Part shown: positions 57,091 through 64,000 of the stretch, in pieces
How the letters are laid out: every line of letters starts with the position of its first letter
How positions within the stretch are numbered: the first letter of the stretch is position 1
Origin: Periplaneta americana
Taxonomy: Eukaryota > Arthropoda > Insecta > Blattodea > Blattidae
Length of the DNA stretch: 64,000 nucleotides
Direction: 5' to 3'
Assembly (NCBI RefSeq): GCF_040183065.1
Contig: NC_091127.1
Coordinates: forward strand, 110,797,834-110,861,833
Notes under the pieces: generated by a model
Told to the model about the DNA's origin: nothing
Seen by the model: the letters and a program-made list of their open reading frames with translations, nothing else
Database searches by the model: none
Program-made: the position numbers and the translations under genes

Positions 57091-57832
57091 TATTGTGGGT
57101 CCCTATCACCATGGCATGGCGCTTCCTCAGGTTGCGGATAGAGGAGACGGCCTCCAGATATGGAGGGTAGCTGCGAATATATTGAATAAGCAGCCGTGGA
57201 CAGCCGATAAGGGGTGGTCCTCCAGCTTGGGGGTTGGGCGAAGGGCTAACAACCCATCACCGTAAAAAACAGCTTGTTACGAATCCCTACAATAAGCCTA
57301 CAATAATATCATCCAGTCTGCTGTCCAAAAATCTGAACGTTAGAATTTATAAAACAGTTATATTACCGGTTCTTCTGTATGGTAGTGAAACTTGGACTCT
57401 CGCTCTGAGAGAGGAACATAGGTTAAGGGTGTTTGAGAATAAGGTGCTTAGGAAAATATTTGGGGCTAAGCGGGATGAAGTTACAGGAGAATGGAGAAAG
57501 TTACACAATGCAGAACTGCACGCATTGTATTCTTCACCTGACATAATTAGGAACATTAAATCCAGACGTTTGAGATGGGCAGGGCATGTAGCACGTATGG
57601 GCGAATCCAGAAATGCATATAGAGTGTTAGTTGGGAGACCGGAGGGAAAAAGACCTTTAGGGAGGCCGAGACGTAGATGGGAGGATAATATTAAAATGGA
57701 TTTGAGGGAGGTGGGATATGATGATAGAGACTGGATTAATCTTGCACAGGATAGAGACCGATGGCGGGCTTATGTGAGGGCGGCAATGAACCTTCGGGTT
57801 CCTTAAAAGCCATTAGTAAGTAAGTAAGTAAG
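57091..57832 (+). mobile_element. internally deleted LINE (copy 3) with 17-bp target duplication
   Basis: Flanked by TAGCTGAGAAATCCATG (57074-57090) and TAGCTGAGAAATGCCATG (57833-57850). The first ~210 bases (GTGGGTCCCTATCACCATGG, AGACGGCCTCCAGATATGGA, GGCTAACAACCCATCACCG) do not match the coding part of the other copies and look like a LINE 5' region. At about 57310 the sequence jumps straight to the RT thumb/C-terminal coding block ([20 protein letters not shown] through RAAMNLRVP) and the (GTAA)n tail. Endonuclease and most of RT are missing. Confidence 0.85.
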
Positions 57833-58209
57833 TAGCTGAGAAATGCCATGGTTCGAAACGAAGTCTGAGTATGCAGCGTAAATCAACATTGGACACCGGA
57901 GTATACTACTAAGGGTGGGTGGAGGGATGGGGCTGGAAGTGCAACCACCACCTCGTAGTGAGCCCTAGGTTATTTTTGAGTGTAAATTTAAAGAAATAGG
58001 CGAAGAGTTGCACTACGAAACAAAATTTGAAAACAAACATAGAGCATTAAGCTTGCAAAACTTTAGGGCTGATGCGGAGACACAGGATATTGTCGAATTA
58101 CTGTTTTATTTTTTTCTACGTTTTTTCTGCCATAAATAGCAACTTTTCCGCACTAGCCACCTTCATTTTTCAAAAAAAGTTTTTTTTCGATTCACCCTAT
58201 TCTACATTA

Positions 58210-58996
58210 TGCTAAAGCAATTGATTGAAAATAAAGGAATTTAGAGGACTTTGCACTTCTTGTTGGAAAATTTATATAATTATGATTTATGAGATTTCGT
58301 GGAGATAATGATTATGCTTATAATGTTGGGGACCGACAAGGTGCGTTATGGTGGTTTCAAGTTTACTATCCGTTCACCAGTCACTACTGTAGCATGCGTA
58401 AACAGTGTACCTGCTGAATAATAATGCCGAAGGTTTAAGTTCTCGGGCGCATATTTTTGTAGCGGAATTTGGTGAGGCACTGAAGATATGAGTTATTGTT
58501 CATTGTAATTGTACGGATTCTGAAGTAAAGAAGGAAACTAAAACCCACGAATAATTCAATAATAATCCTTCTGCACATAACGAAAGGAACGTAAAAATAT
58601 ATCTTTGTAATGCTATGTAGCTTATATTTAATTTTAGAGTTGTCCAGATTTGTTTATGTTTACCTTGTCAATCCTGTAATCAATCGCAGAACCAAGTCAA
58701 TGTCCTCGCACTAGCTCACGTCCCCAGCCTATGTACCATGCTGCAGTCAAAGTTTGTAATCGGTCTCCAACATTACAAGCCTAGTAATGATTGACATTAT
58801 CACTTGTAAAAGTAAGTTTACAGACTTCCAATTGTTCAGTTTAACGACTATGAAAATTATCAGCAAATGTATGACGCAGTCCTGTTTGTGCTATCTTGGT
58901 TGAGAAAACATCACTTTGCTACTGACACTTGAGTGCATCCTACAGCTGAGTTGAACCAATTGAACCCATCAGTGAAGGAAATGGCAGTTTAGAACA
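58210..58996. other. unassigned spacer
   Basis: No supported gene; a few CpG-containing stretches without open frames. Confidence 0.35.

Positions 58997-59044
<48 letters not shown>
58997..59044. repeat. (ATT)n microsatellite
   Basis: About 15 ATT units left of LINE copy 4; a further seven or so units lie right of that LINE (59961-59987), as if the LINE had entered the array. Confidence 0.95.
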
Positions 59045-59051
<7 letters not shown>

Positions 59052-59071
59052 ATGGTTTCGCTCTAAAATAA

Positions 59072-59963
59072 GCCATTAGGAAAGTTCAGGATAGCAGAGA
59101 GGGTTTGGAATTGAATGGGTTCCATCAACTTCTTGTCTATGCGGATGATGTGAATATGTTAGGAGAAAATCCACAAATGATTAAGGAAAACACGGAAATT
59201 TTACTCGAAGCAAGTAAAGCAATAGGTTTGGAAGTAAATCCCGAAAAGACAAAGCATATCACTATATCTCGTGACCAGAATATTGTACGAAATGGAAATA
59301 TGAAAATAGTAGATTTATCCTTCGAAGAAGTGGAAAAATTCAAATATCTTGGAGCAACAGTAACAAATATAAATGACATTCGGGAGGAAATTAAACGCAG
59401 AATAAATATGGGAAATGCCTGTTATTATTCGGTTGAGAAGCTTTTGTCATCTAGTCTGCTGTCAAAAGATCTGAAAGTTAGAATTTATAAAACAGTTATA
59501 TTACCAGTTGTTCTGTATGGTTGTGAAACTTGGACTCTCACTTTGAGAGAGGAACAGAGATTAAGGGTGTTTGAGAATAAGATTCTTAGGAAAATATTTG
59601 AGACTAAGAAGGATGAAGTTACAGAAGAATGGAGAAAGTTACACAACGCAGAACTGCACGCATTGTATTCTTCACCTGACATAATTAGGAACATTAAATC
59701 CAAACGTTTGAGATGGGCAGGGCATGTAGCACATATGGACGAATCCAAATATGCATATAGAGTGTTAGTTGGGAGGCCGGACGGAAAAAGATCTTTGGAA
59801 GGCCGAGACGTAGACAGGAGGATAATATTAAAATGGATCTGAGAGAGGTAGGATATGATTGTAGAGACTGGATTAATCTTGCACAGGATAGGGACTGATG
59901 GCGGCCTTATGTGAGGATGGCAATGAACCTGCGAGTTCCTTAAAAGCCATTTGTAAGTAAGTA
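59072..59963 (+). mobile_element. 5'-truncated LINE (copy 4)
   Basis: Starts at the AIRKVQ block, continues [20 protein letters not shown] (catalytic YADD present), [60 protein letters not shown], then a frameshift near 59795 that destroys the GRPRRRWEDN block, and ends with GTAAGTAAGTA. The 738-base open part is the longest uninterrupted frame in the window. It is inactive because it lacks the endonuclease and most of RT. Confidence 0.92.
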
Positions 59964-59989
59964 TTATTATTATTATTATTATTATTAAA

Positions 59990-61438
59990 AAATCATTCTT
60001 TCTCCCTTGTCCTGCTCTGTATCTTTTTGCTGGCTGCCCCATACTTTTCTTTTTTGCGAGCCCTTTGTTAAACTGTAGCCAGCACACCCCTGCTTAAACC
60101 TACGTAACCTAAAAATAAAAGTACTTCAAAATATATATATATATTCTATTATTACCGGTACAGGTTATCGCAAATCATAATATTAAGTACTAAGAACATA
60201 CGCTACCTTAGGAAGTTATTTATGGTTATCTAATATTATGAAATCTATAACTATTGCTTTCATCAGCTGTATAAATTTCTTCCTTCGATAACGTTCGACT
60301 AATAGAAACTTTCTGTATAATAACACGCCTTCTTTGTCTTCAGGGAGAAAATCAGAATCATGGCGATTATTTCAAATTATTTTCATGTACCGGTAATTGA
60401 AAATTAAGCAAGTATTGTGCCTGTACTGTGGTGGTGGTAGTGATTATGATGACGATGATGATGTCTGCTGAAGCTAATTTATATTTCCTTGCATTGATAC
60501 CTGATTTTATTGTTCACAGATAACCCCTAAGATTGAAATAAGAAATACGATTGGCGACCTATTGTGCTATACAAAAATTTGTCACTGTTCCTGGTTTGTT
60601 TTCATTTCTATGTTTGAGTCCTCCCAGAATAAAATCTATGAGGTACCACTGATTTCCAGCTTCCTCTACACTTCTTATAATTAGAACGTGAGAACAGAAA
60701 TTTACACTTGAGTAGACCTAATTTATTTGAATGTAATGTAATTTAATGTAAGAGTGAATTACACGGAACGAACAATAGGCCTATTTTACATAATCACAAA
60801 GTTTCTATAGTTTTAAGTTGTTGATAATTTAACCAACCTTACATAAGATCTTAATTTCCTATTTTCAACAATTATATCCAATATTTTTTTTATTGATGTT
60901 CTTAGTGTTTGATAGTGAAGTGTAAAGTAAATTACTTCTGATAGTAGAGAATGGATACTGTTCTGTTAAATTTGATACTATGAAGTTTCTGTGCATGTCT
61001 GGAACTCTAACACAACAATATTACACACAAAGAACAAAGAGAAACAAGACACATGTTGAGACAACATTCTCATTGTCCATTCTAACAGACAAGTGGTGTG
61101 ATGAGAAATAAGCTTTAAATACATGCAAAACTATCTGTCAAATTACATTATTTAATGTTGAATCTTGTGTTGGAGCTAATTTATATTTCCTTACATTAAT
61201 ACTTGGGTTTATTCTTCACAGATACATGGAAAATGTAACATCTTATTAAAGGAAAGTTGACTTCCAGATTTATGGTAACAGATCAAGAATACAAGAAGTT
61301 AAATAATGACAAGATGTACCGATATGTATTTTTCTAATAGTGTTTTTTTGCCTCAGACAATTTTTTTTTCTTGCTAATAGCGGGTAGGCCTACTTGACTT
61401 ACGTCATTCACCCATATGAAGTCAATTATGTAGACCAA
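59990..61438. other. unassigned AT-rich DNA
   Basis: Short (TA)n at about 60130 and a (GAT)n-like tract near 60440. No supported gene. Confidence 0.35.
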
Positions 61439-61439
61439 T

Positions 61440-61640
61440 TTGCCAGCAGAGCCATTGCTCAGAGTGCGCCATAGGAGGCTGGTCTATGCTACATCCACGA
61501 TGAGATATGATGATGAGATTTCTTGGGATGTCACAGAGAAACCATATACAAGTTATAAATCGGGGGTACACCAGAGATCAAACCCGGGTCCACAGGATTA
61601 TAAATCCAGCACTCTACCACTAGACCACCGTGGCAGTACA
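61440..61640 (-). repeat. tRNA-headed SINE
   Basis: Minus-strand head CCACGGTGGTCTAGTGGTAG (A box), an anticodon-arm-like GGATTTATAATCC and GACCCGGGTTTGATCTCTGG (B box). The tRNA fold is imperfect. The body to 61440 has no coding content. Confidence 0.7.
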
Positions 61641-61644
61641 AATT

Positions 61645-62090
61645 TATTTTTATTGTAATAGTAATCCATATTGTTTGAAATGAAAACGAGGCTTTGAAGT
61701 TGTGAAAAGAAATATATTATATATATACACACTCTCATAACTTTTACGCATTTCGCAATGGTTTAGTCTTTACCATGTACCAGTACCAACGATGTTCCTG
61801 TGTGTGATTAATTTTCTTTAGCAATCATCCAAAAATATATCTAAATTAAATACTAATTTATTGTGCACCCAAATATAAAAATATAAACTTTTGTTTTCTG
61901 CATGAAACCAAAGTCTAAGATACCAGTATTTGAAATTAATTTGACATACATTAACACAAACTGTAATTAGTAAGTATAATGCAACAATTTCTAATATTGC
62001 TTTGCCATTTATGAAGATCGGTAATCAAAATTTATAGAAAATATGTTAAATGGTATTATTAAGTGTGAGAAAATACTGTGTGATTGCCAT
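61645..62090. other. unassigned spacer
   Basis: Nothing supported. Confidence 0.4.
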
Positions 62091-62095
62091 TGCAT

Positions 62096-62204
62096 GGGCT
62101 ACATGGATTTTAATTCCTATGTGTGGAGGCTCGAATTGATCTTAGCCAATCACAATCATGAATTCGAGCCTCCACATATGAGAGTTAACATCCATGTAGT
62201 CCAC
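62096..62204. repeat. foldback with ~43-bp arms
   Basis: CTACATGGATTTTAATTCCT... through GTGTGGAGGCTCGAATT pairs with AATTCGAGCCTCCACATATG ... CATCCATGTAG around a 22-base loop. Weaker complementarity continues outward to about 62080 and 62220. No target duplication found. Confidence 0.75.
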
Positions 62205-62424
62205 GAAATGTAATCCACATACACAATAGTCGTTTATTATAAGATTCTAACAATGTAGTATATTACCTGCTTGTTAAGCAAGCAACAATACTATGGAATC
62301 AAGCCATTCAAGGACAAAGGGCGCAAATAGCCATAGTAGCTGATGCGTCCTTTTTAAAACCCATGAACTAACTAACTTCAAGGTGAACAATATTTTATCA
62401 TGAACTTTTGACACTAGTACTGGT

Positions 62425-63376
62425 TAAGGTTGCCAACTATTTTTTGAAGAAAATACGGGAGACTAAGTGATCTATAATATTTTACATAGAAAACTGAAAA
62501 TTATTCGATCCAGTTAGCAGTAGACCTACTAAAAACAACTTTATTCTACATTTCAGCAGGTAAGCTTAAATTAAGAGTATTTTGAGACATTTTCCTTGCG
62601 TAGTACTTTCAAACAGAAATTTTCTCATGAAATTTCGGCCAGTGTATGGGACCAGTGTCCACCCAGCATCGTGTTACACTTGGGGATCTATGATAGGTAG
62701 CGAAATCCGGTTGCAAAAGCCAGCTATAACAACTGGGGGGATCATCGTGCTAACCACACAATACCTCCATCCTGGTTGGATGATCGTCCACCTCTGCTTC
62801 GGCATGTGAACATGAGGACAGCAGCTGGATTTCGATCTGGGCCCTTCAAGGGCTGTGGAACCAAGGATTATTAATATTTTCAAACAAATTTTAAAAATTC
62901 CCTACATGAGTAGTTCAAGTTGACTGTGATTTGCAGTTCTGATTTACGATGAAAGAGTTCTGATTTGATTAGATGTGTCGTGCTCCTGTTTCGAATATCT
63001 GTTCATTTACTGTTTATAAGAGAGAACACTCTTTGCAGGAGCTTTGCTGCCTGGTATGCTTACAACACATCTCACTTTTTTTAATTTGTAACTCTAACAT
63101 TATTTGATTTTAAACTGGTGAGCCCTGAAACTATTTCTGGCAAGTATTACCTTCTACAGAGACTGCACATTTCAGAGCATCTTTGGAACAACGGAATCCA
63201 TCATATAAATCACCTTCAACCACGTAAAAATTAAATGTTTCAAATAAATTTTTACATTATGCAAAAATAAGGGAGAAAAAGGCTCGAAGAGAAGGGAAAT
63301 ACGGGGTTGGGAGTCTGTTACAAATTAGAGCTAAATATAGGAGATCCTGGGAAATATGGGAGGGTTGGCAACCCTA
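62425..63376. mobile_element. hAT-type non-autonomous element (952 bp)
   Basis: Perfect 8-bp target duplication GTACTGGT at 62417-62424 and 63377-63384, with ends TAAGGTTGCC and GGCAACCCTA. Subterminal AAATACGGGAGA on the left and AAATATGGGAGGG on the right lie in the positions expected for binding sites. No transposase. A SINE-like repeat lies within it. Confidence 0.88.
62640..62870. repeat. SINE-like repeat nested in the hAT-type element
   Basis: Contains AGCTGGATTTCGATCTGGGC and CCTTCAAGGGCTGTGGAACC, a 3' block I associate with an interspersed repeat, plus GGTTGGATGATCGTCCACC, a small hairpin. GC content is higher than in the host element. Boundaries approximate. Confidence 0.45.
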
Positions 63377-63554
63377 GTACTGGTACACTACTAACTAGGC
63401 GTACAAAAAAAGGGCTTTTGCCTTTATTACAATGAACTGAATCTGCATTGTCCTACCTAATTTCTAGTCAGATATTTAATGACACTGTTTCAATTACTAG
63501 ATTATTTAAAGTCAATAGAATTTGTGACAGCGAGATAGTACTTGGCAAGATGAT

Positions 63555-63718
63555 GCCGAGGACTGGCCTTGTAATTACCCGACATTCGTCCTACAGTTGG
63601 GAAGCTCGAAGAAACCCAAACAGTTAACTAGCTCAAGTGGGAATTGAACCCAGGCCTAAGCGCTGTTCTGAATCAGCAGGTAGAGACGCCTATCACCTAA
63701 ACTACACAGCTGGCTCCA
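63555..63718 (-). repeat. tRNA-headed SINE
   Basis: Minus-strand head CCAGCTGTGTAGTTTAGGTG (A box region) and GCCTGGGTTCAATTCCCACT (B box), with a short body to about 63555. No target duplication found. Confidence 0.65.
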
Positions 63719-63719
63719 T

Positions 63720-64000
63720 GCTTCTAGAAAAAAAAATGCGATGAGAAGCATACATGGGTTGTGAAAGTATATTTAATACATTTAAGACTTCGCTCACAGA
63801 AGAGTAGAAAAGAAGTCCTTACATTTTGCTGTAGCTTCAAAATTTCTGTCTGAAGTTTTATTTAGAGGTAAACTTTATAAACAAACATTTTTCATAAAAA
63901 CAAAATACGAAATTGTTTTGTCTGAAGTTTTCAACTGGAGATAAAAGAGGTAAAACACACTTTCTTTTATCAGAGGTGCTTCTGTGACAATACGAAATGT
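63720..64000. other. unassigned sequence at the right edge
   Basis: No feature seen. Confidence 0.4.

Larger units (their letters stand above)
55006..58197 (+). mobile_element. 3.2-kb DNA transposon with ~135-bp TIRs and 12-bp target duplication
   Basis: TATTCTACATTA occurs at 54994-55005 and 58198-58209. Inside it the ends GGGTGTATC... and ...GATTCACCC start inverted repeats of about 135 bp that share GGTGGCTAGTGCGGA, AGTTGCTA, TGGCAGAAA and TGTGTCTCCGCATCA. It contains a broken transposase (55267-57080) and a nested LINE (57091-57832). The 12-bp duplication is longer than for hAT elements. The superfamily is not assigned. Confidence 0.85.

Noticed and set aside
57347-57556. Minus-strand frame [15 protein letters not shown] and its counterparts at 10.0 and 59.5 kb
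   Set aside because: These recur only because they are antisense to the LINE ORF; the sense frame carries the RT and C-terminal motifs.

Overview
The window looks like nuclear DNA of an insect, most likely a blattodean; Periplaneta americana is my best guess. That guess rests on the style of the repeats recalled from cockroach genomes (LINEs with a C-terminal GHVARM / GRPRRRWEDNIK tail and a (GTAA)n 3' end, and tRNA-headed SINEs) and is not proven by a search. The DNA is AT-rich, genes are split into small exons with GT-AG junctions, and most of the sequence is decayed transposon DNA. There are no operons, Shine-Dalgarno sites or other prokaryotic features.

Host genes are few and mostly incomplete. 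(1) The last exon of Cu/Zn superoxide dismutase lies at 147-257 (+), with a polyA signal at 507-512. (2) Four phase-compatible minus-strand exons between 26885 and 17309 form the 3' part of a gene for an unrecognised protein with hydrophobic C-terminal segments. (3) A minus-strand terminal exon at 43694-43558 resembles the C-terminus of Sap47/SYAP1. (4) Weaker candidate terminal exons lie at 34827-35039 (+), 46462-46340 (-) and 52688-52619 (-). Two CpG-richer, apparently non-repetitive stretches (about 46640-47040 and 48590-48710) could be promoters.

Region by region. 0-2.1 kb: SOD1 end, then a LINE copy split by a foldback element. 2.2-9.2 kb: short DNA transposons, including a hAT-type element with an 8-bp target duplication, an internally deleted Tc1/mariner-like element with ~165-bp terminal repeats, and copy A of a 650-bp composite foldback element. 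9.6-15.3 kb: a nested stack in which a THAP-domain (P-element-like) transposase relic is cut by a 2.1-kb LINE and by a 256-bp tRNA-SINE, both with clean target-site duplications. 17.3-26.9 kb: the four-exon gene with SINEs and transposon relics in and around its introns. 28-39.9 kb: a MULE relic, copy B of the composite foldback in opposite orientation, two hAT-type elements with perfect 8-bp duplications, a THAP relic and a pogo/Psq relic. 39.9-54 kb: mostly unassigned AT-rich DNA around the Sap47-like exon, microsatellites and a 95-bp-arm foldback. 55-58.2 kb: a 3.2-kb DNA transposon with ~135-bp terminal repeats and a 12-bp target duplication, carrying a broken transposase and a LINE whose 5' end is joined directly to its 3' end. 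59-64 kb: another LINE fragment, SINEs and a further hAT-type element.

None of the transposase or reverse transcriptase reading frames is intact, so the mobile DNA here appears to be a fossil record. The most unusual material is the set of foldback elements: the opposed 650-bp pair, and two elements with 11-12-bp duplications and an asymmetric left shoulder.
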